DNA from: Neurospora intermedia
Taxonomy: Eukaryota; Ascomycota; Sordariomycetes; Sordariales; Sordariaceae
Assembly (NCBI GenBank): GCA_037102815.1
Contig: BTPP01000005.1
Coordinates: 868,001 to 932,000 of the forward strand
DNA length: 64,000 nucleotides
Direction of reading: 5' to 3'
Positions 1-12,343 of this stretch are shown one piece after another (position 1 is the stretch's first letter; the number at the start of each line of letters is the position of its first letter). A model generated the notes under the pieces. That model did not search any database, was not told the DNA's origin, and saw only the letters and a list, made by a program, of their open reading frames with translations. The position numbers and the translations under genes are program-made.

Positions 1-3000
1 AACGATCTTCTGTGCTTCAGCCCCGCAAGCGGAGTACCCGAGTCGATAGCCATGAAAAAGAAGGCGGCAACGGCAGTGCCAGCACGCGCTGTTCTGGTTG
101 CCCTTGTTTCCAAGACCGGCGAGAAGCCTCAGAACCGTACCCATGAGCCATTTGAGTATGACGATGAGCCGGACTTGCTCTTTATCCGCCGATTTGTCCT
201 GGATACCATACTCCGAGCTTACAAGGATGCTTCTGTCTCCGGCGAGCCGGCTGATATTCGATACGGAAAGATGAACGCTCTTGCAGAGCTGATGGCCCAA
301 ATGATTGGCGAAGGAGACAAGGATTCGCGCCCCAACAACCCGCGCGGTACAGATCCGTCAATCGGACGGTCCCAAGCTCAACTGAAGCGACTCATGTATG
401 AGAAGGGTTACCTGACGTCCCTAACAGCGTCCATTGCCGACATTGACCTCACATTCCCGCACAACAGGGCTCCGCTCAAGCCCATCCTTGCGGTCATCAA
501 AACACTCTCAAAGACTGCAGTCTCGATGAGTCAATTGGGGCTCATCCCTGCTTCGGGTACAGCTGGTACCGACCAAGCCGAGGACGAATTCCTGTCCGAT
601 GGGTCGTCCGTCTCGGAAGATCTCACCGATGATCGCGAGGAGACGCCCGATCTTTATCGCAACTCCACATTGGGCATGCTTGAACCCGGACGTGATGATG
701 AGTTCTCCGACGAGGACGAGGATGACGATGAAGACATGTACGACGATGAACAGTATGACGATGAGCTTGACTATGGCGACGACATGTCACAAGACAACGA
801 AGACAATCCTAGTGACGAAGAAGATGACCTCGGCGAGATGGGCGAAATGGGAGGAATGCCCGGTCAACCTGGCGTTGTCGAGGTCCTTATGGGGGAGAAT
901 GACGACGAAGAGGACAACGATGACATGGATGACATGGACGAGGATGATGAGATGGACGAAGATGACGAGCAGGAACTTAGTGACGAGGATGAGGACGAGG
1001 AAGTCGGCTCCGAAGACATGGATGACTTGGAGGACGACATCCACATTGTCGATGAAGAGGGCAATGCCATTGATGACGACGGTGCGTCGTGGGATGATGG
1101 CACCGACGAGGATGAAGAGGATGAGGAAGAGCTCGACTACGAAGCTGAGGCTCAGAATATGCAGGAGGCTCAACTTCACAACCGTCGGACCTTCCCCGAG
1201 ATCATGCGAGCTGCCATGGAAAATGCTGGCGATGATCTTGATGCTGAGCCAATTCGCGACTTTGATGGGCACTACATCGACGATGATGAAGATGGCGAAG
1301 AAGACGGTAAGTTCCCAAGATCCTTTGGAAGAGTGAGCAAGACGGCTAACTCCAATAGATGATGAAGATGAAGGGGAAGACGACATGGATGATGACATGT
1401 ACTTCGACGGCGATGGTCTTCGTAAGTATTTAGGACGAATTCCTTTACCAGACCTGGTAGCTGACACGAGAAGCAGACGATGACTTGCTTGCGCCCAACA
1501 TGCCATCAGGGCTTGGCTGGGACATTGCCATCGAACCCAACCATCGACATCGGCCGTCCCGGAGCCCTTGGCCCAACAGTCCTTTCGTGGTCGGAAGACA
1601 CCGTGACGCGATTGGTAAGTTCCTTAAATCCTAGGATGTCATCTTCTTGTTCAGAGTGTTAACGATTTGTCAGACTTCCAAAACTTCTTCCGCCGCCCTG
1701 CCCATCTCAGCAGACATCTGCCCCCTCCGGCCGACGTCATGTCTGGCACAAATCCCCTGTTGCTTCCTCAGTCTCGTCGTGAGGTTCCTCGTCATACACA
1801 CAGCCAGCTGGTTCGTCTGGGGATCACCCCGAATATGATTGGAGGCCTAGGAATGGGTATGGGGGTGGAGCCGTTGGCCTTCATCAGTGATCTCGTCCAA
1901 CACCTACCCGATGTACGTCTCAGCGCTGGAGGAGGACCCTTGGCCTTGCATTTCACAGCAGACGGACCGGGCGGGATTATCCGCGAACTCAACGCCATCC
2001 CAATTCCTCCCCCGCACTCCCGCGAATCACGCCCTACTGAAGCTCGGCGCGATACCTATCAGGAACCTCATCAAGCCGTCCAATTTTCACCGGAATCTAC
2101 ACATGAGAGGTGGCAACAAGAAGTCAAGATGATCTTTGGCTTCGGCTACCAGGACAAAGCTCAGAAGCTCGCACCTCTCATTCTTTCCAAGCTCACGCCG
2201 GCAGCAATTCAGGCTGAGAAGGAGGAGAAAGCTCGTAAAGCGGAGGCAGATCGCAAAGCAGAGGAAGAGAGGAAGAAGCGACAGGAAGAGGAGCGCAAGA
2301 AGAGAGAGGCCAAGGAAGCGGAAGAGAAGGCTGCGCGTGAGAAGAAGGAGGCAGAGGAGCGTGAGCGCCTTGAGCGCGAACGAGCCGAAGCTGCCGCACA
2401 GGCCGCGGCCCAAGCCGCCGCACATCAAGAGGCAAATGCTGTGTCTCAAGAGGCGCACCCTATGGAGGGCGTTGAGACTCAAGGCCCGGGCGAAAACGCC
2501 GAGCAGCAGGCGGAAGATGAACGTCCTCGTGTCTACTACACTCTCCGTAACCAGCAGATCGATATCACTGAGCTGGGCATCGATGCCGAGTATCTTGAAG
2601 CCCTTCCCGAAGAGTTCAGGGACGAGGTGATTGCTCAGGCTATCAGCACCCGGAGATCCCAGGCGCGAGAGCAGGTTTCTCAAGAGGGCGAAAACACCGA
2701 GGTCTTCCAAGAGTTCCTTGAAGCACTCCCGGAGGAGCTTCGTAACGAGATCCTTCACCAGGAGCAGCACGAACAGCGGCGTCGGGAACGGCAAAACGCA
2801 GCAGGCGGCCAAGACCTTGGTCCAGCTGACATGGATCCCGCAAGCATCCTGTTGACTTTCCCCCCTGGACTTCGACAGCAGGTCCTACTCGACCAGGGCG
2901 AAGATATCATGGAACACCTTGGCCCAGAGTTGGCCGCAGAAGCCCGCACTCTTGTGGCGCGTCATCGCCAACTCCACGCCCAACAAGGTGGCCAAGCTGC

Positions 3001-6000
3001 CTCTCGCTCCAGAGATGCTCAGCGCCCTACCGAAGCAGGTGCTGGAGCTGTCCAAAAGATCCAGAAGCGCACTGTGGTTCAGATGTTGGACAAGCAGGGA
3101 ATTGCTACTCTTCTCCGCCTTATGTTCGTGTCCCAGCAAGGCTCAATCCGCTCCAGTCTCTTCAGCATCTTCGCCAACCTGTGTGAAAACCGCCAGAACC
3201 GGCTCGATGTCATATCCTCTTTGCTACAAATTCTCCAAGATGGATGCGCGAACATGGATGCCGTTGAGCGAAGCTTTGCCCAGATCTCCCACAAGGCCAA
3301 ACAACTAAAGGAGAAGGACGCTAAGACGCCTCACCCCTTGAAGCGAAGTCTCACAGGCGGCACTAACAACAATGGTCAATTCCCTGCTAGCTCGGAGGTG
3401 TCGCCGCTGTTGATTGTTCAGCAATGCCTTGACCTTCTGGTGGAGCTTTCCAAGCTCAACCCGCATATACCATCTGTGTTCTTGACTGAGCATGAGACGG
3501 TGGCATCCACCCTCAAGCGAAGCCTGAGCCGCAAGGGCAAGGGCAAGGATGTCAATGGCAAGGCTCAGAAGTTCGCTATCAACTCCCTGTTGACTCTTCT
3601 GGATCGCAGTCTCGTCATGGAGAGCTCCGCAGTCATGCAGGTGCTAGCTGATCTCCTCAACAAAGTCACCATCCCGCTCCAAGCCATCGAGCGGAGGCGG
3701 AAGGAGGCTGAAGAGCAAGCGAAAAAGAAGAAGGAAGCCGAAGAAAAGGCTGCGACCGAACGTGAAGCGGCCAATGCCCCCGAAGAGCAAGCCTCGACCT
3801 CTACTGAGCAAACCCCCGCCCAGCAGGAGGCGACCCAACAGCCTTTTGAGTCTACTCCAGCAGCTGCTTCTGGTCAACAACCAGCGCAGCAAGACCAAGA
3901 GAACAAGGAGCTAGAAGCACCCAAGGAAAAGGCCGATGAGAAGGATGTTCAGTCCGATGAGAAGAAGATCCGTCAGCTCACGCCGCCGACAATCCCTGAG
4001 CACAATCTCAAGCTTGTGATCAACATCTTTGTGGCGCGTGAATGCAGCTCCAAGACATTCCAGAACACCATCTCCACGATCAAGAATCTTTCCAACATCC
4101 CTGGCGCCAAGAAGGTATTTGGAGATGAGCTGGTCCGCCAAGCTAGGGTCTTGAGCGAGAACATTCTCTCAGATCTTGACAACTTGCTTCCTCACATCCT
4201 GAAGGCTGAGTCCGGCACCCAAATCCAGGGCGTTGCTCTTGCCAAGTTTTCACCAGGCGCCTCGGAGCAGAACAAGCTCCTACGTGTTTTGACAGCGCTC
4301 GATCACTTGTTTGATAGCAAGAGCAAGAAGCAGGACAAACCTGCCGAAGGCGAGAACACTAAGGAAGACCTCCTAGGTTCTCTCTACTGGAACCCGACAT
4401 TTGGCAAAATGTGGGATAAGCTAAGCGCTTGCTTGAGCGCAATAAGGCAGCGCGACAACATGCTCAACGTGGCCACAATTCTCTTGCCGCTCATCGAGTC
4501 GTTGATGGTGGTTTGTAAGAATACGACACTCTCAGATGCTTCGGCGGTGTCGAACGCAAACTCGCAGAAGGAGATGCTTCTTACCAGCCCGCCTCCAGAG
4601 GACCGCATTGCCGGCCTGTTCTTTACCTTCACCGAGGAGCACCGCCGTATCCTCAACGAGTTGGTACGACACAATCCCAAGCTCATGTCGGGCACCTTTT
4701 CGCTGCTGGTCAAGAATCCGAAGGTCCTGGAATTCGACAACAAGCGCAACTACTTCAACCGTAGCGTGCATTCCAAGTACCAACAGACAAGGCACTCTTT
4801 CCCTCCATTGCAACTCCAAGTGCGCCGTGAGCACGTCTTCCATGATTCGTTCCGGTCTTTGTACTATAAGAAGGCCGATGAGTTGAAGTTTGGAAAGCTC
4901 AACATCCGTTTCCAGGGAGAGGAAGGCGTCGATGCTGGCGGTGTCACGCGCGAATGGTTCCAGGTGCTCTCCAGGCAAATGTTCGACCCCAACTACGTCC
5001 TTTTCGTTCCGGTGTCTTCGGACCGCACAACCTTCCACCCCAACAAGTTGAGTCCGATCAACGACGAGCATCTTCCTTTCTTCAAGTTCATTGGCAGAAT
5101 CATTGGCAAGGCCCTGTACGAGGGTCGTCTGCTCGAATGCTACTTCAGCCGTGCGGTCTACAAGCGCATCCTCGGCAAGCCCGTCTCGGTCAAGGACATG
5201 GAGTCGTTTGATCCGGACTACTACAAGTCACTTGTCTGGATGCTAGAGAACGATATTACCGACATCATCACCGAGACCTTCTCGGTCGAGGACGACGTGT
5301 TCGGCGAAGTCAAGGTTGTCGATCTGATTGAGAACGGCCGGAACATCCCTGTCACGGAGGAGAACAAGCATGAGTATGTCCGTCTGATCGTCGAGCACAA
5401 GCTCATCACCTCGGTCAAGGATCAAATGAAGGCATTCCTTACTGGTAAGTACCTTCCTTGAAATGACAGGTTGTAGTTCCATGATTAACAAATGAACAAC
5501 AGGCTTCCACGAGATCATCCCTGAAGAGCTCATCGCCATCTTCAACGAACAAGAGCTCGAACTTCTCATTTCTGGTCTGCCTGATATCGACATCGACGAC
5601 TGGAAGGCGAACACCGAGTACCACAACTACTCTGCCGGCGCCCCTCAGATCCAGTGGTTCTGGCGCGCTGTCCGGTCCTTCGACAAGGAGGAACTCGCAA
5701 AGCTTCTTCAATTCGTCACGGGCACATCCAAGGTACCCCTGAACGGCTTCAAGGAATTGGAGGGCATGAATGGTGTCAGCCGATTCAACATTCATCGTGA
5801 CTATGGCAGCAAGGATCGTCTTCCTAGTTCTCATACATGCTTCAACCGTGAGTCTTCCTATTCCGCTCCACTAAGCATGGTATCATTGGCTAACAGATTT
5901 TTTGCAGAACTTGATCTTCCCGAATACGAAAACTACGAGACTCTAAGGAGCCAGCTGCTCAAGGCTATTACCGCGGGTAGCGATTACTTTGGCTTTGCGT

Positions 6001-6002
6001 AA
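1..6002 (+). CDS. tom1: TOM1/HUWE1-type HECT E3 ubiquitin ligase, 5' partial
   Basis: The reading frame is open from base 1, so the N-terminal half (usually over 1,500 residues, with DUF908/DUF913 domains) lies outside the window. Exons: 1-1306, 1359-1421, 1477-1614, 1674-5444, 5503-5847, 5908-6002. All introns are GT-AG and 52-60 nt, and together they give 1,905 visible residues plus stop. Exon 1 holds a long Asp/Glu-rich acidic tract (about 690-1140). Three UBM-like ubiquitin-binding motifs with LPEE(F/L)R or FPPGLR cores follow near 2563-2640, 2701-2760 and 2842-2945, beside charged coiled-coil stretches (2215-2400, 3690-3760). The C-terminal HECT domain runs from about 4860. Its catalytic Cys is in SSHTCFN (codon 5838-5840), 33 residues before the end, as is typical. 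Family role: ubiquitin transfer through a Cys thioester, in nuclear quality control, histone turnover and stress transcription. The catalytic motif looks intact. Confidence 0.96.
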
Positions 6003-7132
6003 AGGGATGGATGGATGGATAGTGGAGATTGAGTAGGAAAGTATACAGAGAAGGAGAGGTAAAAGGTACATAAGCCAAAACATAAGCATCACATGGGTGG
6101 AATGTCAGCATAGGGGCATAAATTACCTGGGAGGAGGAAGGAGAGGAGGTCTGTTGTTTGACCCGTTATTTCTTCATCAAGGTTATAAAAGGGAAGGGTT
6201 CAAGTGCAATTGGGAGGAATGGGGAGGGGGAGTTGAAGGGGACTTAGATTGGGGAGAAGGACGAGAAGATTCTGTTTTGTCATTGCTACTTCTTTTGCTC
6301 CTGAGCAACCAGTCTGGTTAAGATTTTCACGAAAGGAACGGAGGGGCGGCGGGAAGTGCAGGTCTCGTCTTCCTTTTTGTCCTGGTCCTGGAGTCGCCGA
6401 TGCTGGGTGGTTGGCTTGGGGCTAGCTTCTTTGCATGGATGAGGGCAGAAGGAAAATAATAGCAATAGGGGAGATAGAATGATTAGCGCGAATGGAGTTA
6501 TGATATGCTATGATACGAATATGAATATGAATTTGGTATGTGTTGGTGCCTGTGTGAACTGTGTGAACTGTGTGTGATTTGGGAATTTTGGGAGTGGTAC
6601 AATGTCGTATAGTTATTACTCTTTCCTTTTGGCTACAGAATATTTGTTGGTGCAGTGTCGTTGACCTAATTTAAGCCGGCGGTTGACGACGGAGCTAGGA
6701 TGACAAGTGATGGATGTTCTCTAACTTTGTTTTTTATGATTCACATCTCTTACATACAGCACAGAAAGAAGAAACAGTACGTTGTGCACTCATAAATGCT
6801 GCGTGTAGGTAATATTCTACTCCATTCATTCCGTCACTTGAAGTCAGCAGCTCAGTGGATAGTGTGGTCTGTTTTCAATGCTTCACCACCATCCAACGGG
6901 GAGAGCCATTTTCTGACCATTTTTGTGCTTTATGAAAGTAATATGTACATCTGGGTATCCTCGAACTCACCATGCATTACTTGGCGTCATGATGATGATA
7001 TTGTCTTTATTCTCTTTTTCTTTTTTCTCCCTTTTTTTTTCCTGCCCAAAAAAAAAAAAACACAGGCCAATTTGACTACTATCATCACTGAACCAGAGAG
7101 TACCGCGGGAGAAAAATTTTTTTTAAAAGATT

Positions 7133-7178
7133 AAAAAAAAAAAAAACTTGAATAGAAAAAAAAAAAAAAAAAAAAAAA
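7133..7178. repeat. Poly(A) runs
   Basis: Two A-runs, 14 nt at 7133-7146 and 23 nt at 7156-7178, are followed by a GAAGAAGA purine tract. There is no adjacent element body or target duplication, so this looks like a simple homopolymer and not a retroposon tail. Confidence 0.8.
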
Positions 7179-7554
7179 GAAGAAGAACAAGGAGAAGAAG
7201 AAAGAGAAGAAGAATAGAAGGAGAGGCGAGAGATGATAACTACCCAAATAACAACTCCCTTCTCATAGCTAACTACATAATTGATAGTTATCTACCTACC
7301 AGGTACTATGTTGACTGACTAATTACCTACGTAGCTACCTAACAAACCAGAGAGACAGGTGAACGAAGCTTGCATAGGTGGTCGACGCTTGCTTGTATAG
7401 GTAGTTATGCATAGTCTTGGTCTTGCGTTAGTCAATGAGAAGAGAAGAGATGAGAAGAGAGGAAAAGAGAGAGAGATATATCAACGAGGACAGCCCAAAC
7501 AAGCAACTACATGAAGGAACTACCTACCTACCTAGCTTGGTCTAGGTTGCGAAA

Positions 7555-7582
7555 GTGAGTGAGTGAGTGAGTGAGTGAGTGA
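7555..7582. repeat. (GTGA)n microsatellite
   Basis: About seven tandem copies of GTGA/GAGT, followed directly by the short palindrome GATCGCGATC. Confidence 0.85.
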
Positions 7583-7647
7583 TCGCGATCGGTACTTAGG
7601 TACCTAGGTAAATACTCTCTTCTTCTTCAAAGGAAAACCCACTGAGA

Positions 7648-7650
<3 letters not shown>

Positions 7651-7678
<28 letters not shown>
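7651..7678. repeat. Poly(T) run of 28 nt
   Basis: Uninterrupted run of 28 T in intergenic DNA, flanked by TAGGTAGGTAG words. It is likely to be length-variable and prone to sequencing error. Confidence 0.85.
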
Positions 7679-8619
7679 AGCCAACTAGGTAGGTAGACTA
7701 ACTGGGACTGGAACTGGAACTGGAACTGGGTGATTCGAAGGAAAGAAGTTACAAACTGAACGGGTGAGTGAGTGCAAGTTGAAAATCGCCGAAGTCGCTT
7801 GGAAAAATACCTCTAAACAACATCTGCTTTGATGTATGCTTTTGTGTACCATGCAGTGGACTTTCACTCGATGGAACTCTGATTTAATCATGATCTGGAA
7901 TTGTTTACTTCTTGTGAGTTGTTCGAAAGCGACGAGTTTGATAGTGAATTACTACATCGTGTACTCTAGTTGCTAGTATATCATTGTGCTTTTCAGTCTT
8001 TCTGGAACCGAGGCTATTCTTGGAATTCGCCACTGGACGTTAAGAGTTTCTGGGCCGTCACATCTTTCGTAGGCAGGTACCAGGAACTGTACGCTAAAGT
8101 GGACTTGAAGAATAGCGGTAAGGTTTTGACAAAGAATTGCATGTGATACAATGCCATGTGCTTGCATTGAATATGGATGTCATGACAACTTTTAAAAGCC
8201 TGCTGCTCCTTCCCGCACGTTGCTCCCAAATCCTTTACAGAGACATGAATTCACAAATGGAAGCGAGCCAAAAGAACCCCATATGAAGCGAACAATTCAG
8301 ACCCATTGTTGATTGTGAATCTACCTCAGTTGCCTCCTTCCCCAAATATGTCAATGATCAGGCGGGAGTATTGGTATCAAAAGGGTCCCCGTCATATTAT
8401 TCCGTATAACGCGAACCCGAAGCGAAGCGCTGCTCGTTGGTTTTGGTATCAACTCATTGAAGACTCAATTCCTGGTTGGTTGTCGTGGAAAGCCCTTTTT
8501 TAATGGGTGCTCAGGTACACACAACAAACATGCCCCCCGGTCGAGTCAACAGATAACCGCGCCATGACCGAATTCGTGAAAGCAACCGGATATCATCCAT
8601 CACACCTGACTCCGAACGC

Positions 8620-9895
8620 TTACTTGCGCATGGAGGAGGCGCGGCGCTTGCGAGCATCGGCCTTCTGGACCTTGGCCTCAGCAATGCGCTTGGCGAGGAT
8701 CTGGGCGTACTCAGACTGTGATGATTGTTAGCATTTCTGAAATTCGTTTCGGAGAGGGGTTCGGGCGAAACTTACAGCCTCCTCCTTGACCTTCTCGGCC
8801 TGGCGGCGCTTGAGAGCGAGACGGTGTCTCTTGTGCTGGAGACGCTGGGGAGTGACGAGACGCTGGATCTTGGGAGCCTTGGTGTAGGGCTTCTTGCCCT
8901 CACCCTTGGGCTGGACCTCGCGGCGAATGACGTACTTGCGGACCTATTCGTCGTAGAAAAAAATGGATAATTAGCCTTTGGTGTTCATCTCAGACTCTAC
9001 CCGACGAACTGCGCGAGGATCATCGCAACAGCTCGGGGGCAGGCGATGACGAGATTGCGTAGAGAAACACATACATCGTCATCCTTGCTGAGGCCGAAGA
9101 AGCGGCGGATCTTGGTGGCGCGCTTGGGGCCGAGACGCTTGGGGTGGACGACATCGGTGAGGCCGGGGATGTCCTGCTCGCCCTGCTTGACGATGGCGAG
9201 GGCAAGGACGGAGAGATCAGAGCCGACGATGCAACCGCGGACGGACTTTCTCTTGCGCTCACCGGTGCGGCGGGCACGGTAGCAGGAGTGGCCGTCGGAA
9301 AGGAGAAGGCGGACACGGTTGGGGGCAATGACACCCTGCTTCATGGGGAAACCCTGCTTGTCGTTACCGCCGGTGATGCGGAGGATGTAGCCCTTCCACT
9401 CATCACCAAGGGGGTCGGCGGGGACCTCAGCGCCCATCTATAGTCGACGTGTCAGTTTCGGGTTCGGTCATCGTGGTTGGTTTCGATGTGTCGTCGATGT
9501 ATCGGGAAAACTTACGCGCTTCCTGTGGTTAGGCTGTTAGCGACATGTCTTGGACTACCAAATGCAGCTTGTATGTGATTTGCAACTTACTCGATGAAGT
9601 GACGGAGCTTGCGCTCATCCTCGACCTCGATCAGCTTCTGCGAGCCGTTCGCAGGGTACGAAATGTTCAGCTGTTGGTAGGCGTGGGGTCAGCCTCATGT
9701 CCATGTCTCCATTCCCATCGACATTGTCGCTATGGTGATTTTCTGGCTCCTCTTCTCCCTCCTCCAAGTTCCCATTTTCGCGACCTCCAGGTGTCGAAAT
9801 TTGAGATTGGACGCTCGGACTCGTGAAAAAGCACAGAGACGCGGTCATGCCGTAGCCATGAAGCCGTGGATATCGGGGAGTCGTCGTACCTTCAT
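8620..9895 (-). CDS. rps6: 40S ribosomal protein eS6 (RPS6)
   Basis: Small-subunit ribosomal protein and classic TOR/S6-kinase pathway phosphoprotein. Six exons on the minus strand: 9890-9895 (only ATG AAG), 9591-9670, a 7-nt micro-exon 9516-9522, 9075-9437, 8776-8943, 8620-8715. Together they make 720 nt, 239 residues, the normal eS6 length. All introns are GT-AG. The spliced start [20 protein letters not shown] and the core blocks [24 protein letters not shown] and KRLGPKRA match the family. The protein ends in a basic tail with RRASS, the conserved phosphorylatable serine cluster. The 7-nt exon supplies codons completing E-K-R of IEKRMGAEV, which aligns with DKRIGQEV in yeast eS6, so skipping it would lose conserved residues and shift the frame. 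Introns crowd the 5' end, as usual for fungal ribosomal protein genes. It shares an upstream region with DPH1. Confidence 0.96.
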
Positions 9896-10599
9896 TTTGG
9901 CGGTATTTGGGGCTGAACGACCGGAGTTGGGTGTTGCGAATTGAGACGACTCGAGAAATTCCGAAGGGGAAGATTTTGTGTGGGTGGTGACCGCTTTTGC
10001 TAAGGACAATACGGTCGAAATCTTAGGGCACAATTTCCGGGGTATTGATTGGCTGCTGTCTCAGCCTGACCCGCTTAAAAATCTCCCGCTGAGCTTGGAC
10101 CAACTGCCAGCCGCGAAACTTTCCACTTGCACAAGTTGACCCATGAGCCCAGGCCCAGCGACCACCACCAAGCATTTGGAGAAAGTGGGGCTGGGTACGC
10201 TTTACCGGATTTGGGATTTGTACCTTTGATGTTCTCAAGTCTCAACGACAACGTCCACGACGACGTGCCATGGAATAAGTGAGAATAGGCCAAGCTTGAC
10301 CGAGAAATGGACATAGAATACGCTGTGTATAACTGATTCACGATTACATATCTCTGCGGGTACAATATATTGTGATCTTCTTCTGCTGAAAGTTTGTTGT
10401 TCAAGACTTTGGTGAACCCCAGAAGGTACTTGGCAATTTTCACTTTGACAAATCCAACCTCACCTCACTCACTTGAGGAATATCAAGTTCAGAAAACGTG
10501 ACGAGACACTCGACTTTTTTACAACACCCTTGAGCCCTTCCAAACCCGAGTTTGAATAATCTCATCAGCTTGGAATCAATAAAACTACACGAGCTTAAC
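9896..10599. promoter_or_regulatory. Divergent promoter region between eS6 and DPH1
   Basis: These 704 bp separate two start codons pointing outward, so they must hold both promoters and leaders. I see no clear TATA box or other named element. A TTG-initiated extension of the DPH1 frame (from 10552) is open but lacks an ATG. Confidence 0.6.
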
Positions 10600-11979
10600 A
10601 TGGAGGACGACCGCGCCCAAGTCGACCTCGGCATCGCCGCCGACATCGACGAGATGAACCCTCCCCCTCCCCCCTCCGTCCAGCAGAAACAGCCCAAGAA
10701 GCGTTTCCTGGGCCGACAAAGCGCCGCCGCCGGAAAGTCCTCATCTTCATCCACCAGAACCTCCCAGCCCGCCGGGGCCAACACCTCTATCGAAGACAGC
10801 GGCGCCATCCAAGTAGCCCAACCGCGCCGCGCGCCCCGGATGCTCAATCAAGTGCCCGATTCGATCCTGCACGACGCCGCCCTAAACGAAGCCATCGCCC
10901 TTCTGCCCTCCAACTACTCCTTCGAGATCCACAAGACCATCCACCGCATCCGCACACTCAACGCCAAGCGCATAGCCCTGCAAATGCCCGAGGGTCTGCT
11001 CCTCTTCGCCACCACCATCTCCGACATCCTGACGCAATTCTGCCCCGGGATCGAGACCTTGATCATGGGCGACGTCACCTACGGCGCCTGCTGCATCGAC
11101 GACTACACCGCCCGTGCCATGGGTTGCGACCTGCTAGTGCACTACGCGCACTCGTGCCTCATCCCCGTGGACGTCACCAAAATCAAGACCTTGTACGTCT
11201 TTGTGGACATTAGCATCGACACCTCCCACCTCCTGGCGACCTTGGAACGCAATTTCGCGCCGGGCAAATCCATCGCCATGGTGGGCACCATCCAATTCAA
11301 CGCGACCATCCACGGCGTGCGCTCGACGCTGCAAAAAGCCGGATACGAAGTCATCATCCCGCAGATTGCTCCCCTCTCCAAGGGCGAGATCCTGGGGTGC
11401 ACATCCCCCAACTTGTCCCAGTTCCTCACCGCGTCCGGCAAGCAAGTCGACATGATTCTGTACCTGGGCGACGGCCGCTTCCACCTCGAGTCCATCATGA
11501 TTCACAACCCGTCCATCCCCGCCTACCGGTACGACCCCTACAGCCGCAAACTGACGCACGAGACGTACGGGCACGAAGAGATGCAGGACGTTCGGCGCTC
11601 TGCCATCCGCCAGGCCAAGACGGCCAAGAAATGGGGGTTGATCTTGGGAAGTCTCGGACGGCAGGGAAATCCCAACACGCTGGGTCTCATTGAAGAGAAG
11701 TTGAAAGCTAATGGCACGCCGTTTGTCAACTTCTGTCTTTCCGAGATCTTCCCGGGAAAGCTGGCCATGATGAGTGATGTCGAATGTTGGGTGCAGGTGG
11801 CGTGTCCGAGACTGTCGATTGATTGGGGGTATGCGTTCCCTAGACCGCTGTTGACGCCGTATGAGGCGCTGATTGCGCTGGAGGAGAAGGAGGATTGGGG
11901 GAAGGGGGCGTATCCGATGGATTATTATGGCAGAGAGGGGTTGGGGAGGACGAAGCCTGCTGCTGCTGTGGAGGTTTGA
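10600..11979 (+). CDS. dph1: Diphthamide biosynthesis protein 1 (DPH1)
   Basis: Catalytic subunit of the Dph1-Dph2 [4Fe-4S] enzyme, which transfers a 3-amino-3-carboxypropyl group from S-adenosylmethionine to a histidine of elongation factor 2, the first step to diphthamide. Single exon, 459 residues. The start is the ATG at 10600, in good context (AACATGG). About 95 residues of low-complexity N-terminus precede the conserved fold. The three cluster cysteines of the family are visible: YGACC (C164/C165), LGCTSP (C267) and [10 protein letters not shown] (C402). LQMPEGLL and GDVTYGACC are strong family signatures. The acidic/Pro-rich N-terminus and short C-terminal tail are the least conserved parts. 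The gene converges on the PPR gene downstream. Confidence 0.95.
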   Translation: MEDDRAQVDLGIAADIDEMNPPPPPSVQQKQPKKRFLGRQSAAAGKSSSSSTRTSQPAGANTSIEDSGAIQVAQPRRAPRMLNQVPDSILHDAALNEAIALLPSNYSFEIHKTIHRIRTLNAKRIALQMPEGLLLFATTISDILTQFCPGIETLIMGDVTYGACCIDDYTARAMGCDLLVHYAHSCLIPVDVTKIKTLYVFVDISIDTSHLLATLERNFAPGKSIAMVGTIQFNATIHGVRSTLQKAGYEVIIPQIAPLSKGEILGCTSPNLSQFLTASGKQVDMILYLGDGRFHLESIMIHNPSIPAYRYDPYSRKLTHETYGHEEMQDVRRSAIRQAKTAKKWGLILGSLGRQGNPNTLGLIEEKLKANGTPFVNFCLSEIFPGKLAMMSDVECWVQVACPRLSIDWGYAFPRPLLTPYEALIALEEKEDWGKGAYPMDYYGREGLGRTKPAAAVEV

Positions 11980-12343
11980 GGGTTGTGAGACTCGGGGTGG
12001 TTGGCTGTATCTGTACTATGATGGATTTGGGATTTAGGGCGTTTTGGTTATACAAAAAGGAGGTTTATCTGTTTTTTTTTCTGCATACGAAGAATATTAC
12101 TTACAAAATATGGCAAGTGAAGTGTGATTAGGTTTTGGTTGTGGTTGTGGTATATATCCAATTGATTCGCGTGTACGTATACAAGGTAGGTTATGTCAAC
12201 CTTTTTGTTCTATCACAATGTACAAGAAGCCAGCCCTTTATTGCTCAACCTGGCTGCGTTTATATCCATCCGTCTATCCCGTCCGTCCGATGTCCTTATC
12301 CTTCCTTGTCCGTTCCCTCTCTTTTTGTTCCATCAATGCAATT
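11980..12343. other. Convergent 3' region, DPH1 / PPR gene
   Basis: These 364 bp between two stop codons on opposite strands are T-rich and probably hold both 3' UTRs. Nothing else is evident. Confidence 0.6.

Larger units (their letters stand above)
6003..8619. other. Intergenic region between convergent TOM1 and eS6
   Basis: These 2.6 kb between two gene 3' ends show no convincing gene. The first few hundred bases are purine-rich and probably include the TOM1 3' UTR. The middle (7020-7700) is low-complexity: homopolymer A and T runs, purine tracts, a GAGT microsatellite, and many short ACCTACCTA/TAGGTAGGT words. Short open frames here lack splice context or protein-like composition. Confidence 0.6.

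Noticed and set aside
787-1506. 239-codon minus-strand frame opposite the TOM1 acidic region
   Set aside because: It mirrors Asp/Glu codons on the coding strand, giving Ser/Val/Ile-rich nonsense. The plus-strand frame is clearly the gene.
7133-7178. Poly(A) runs as a possible retroposon tail
   Set aside because: No element body, internal Pol III promoter or target-site duplication is visible beside them.
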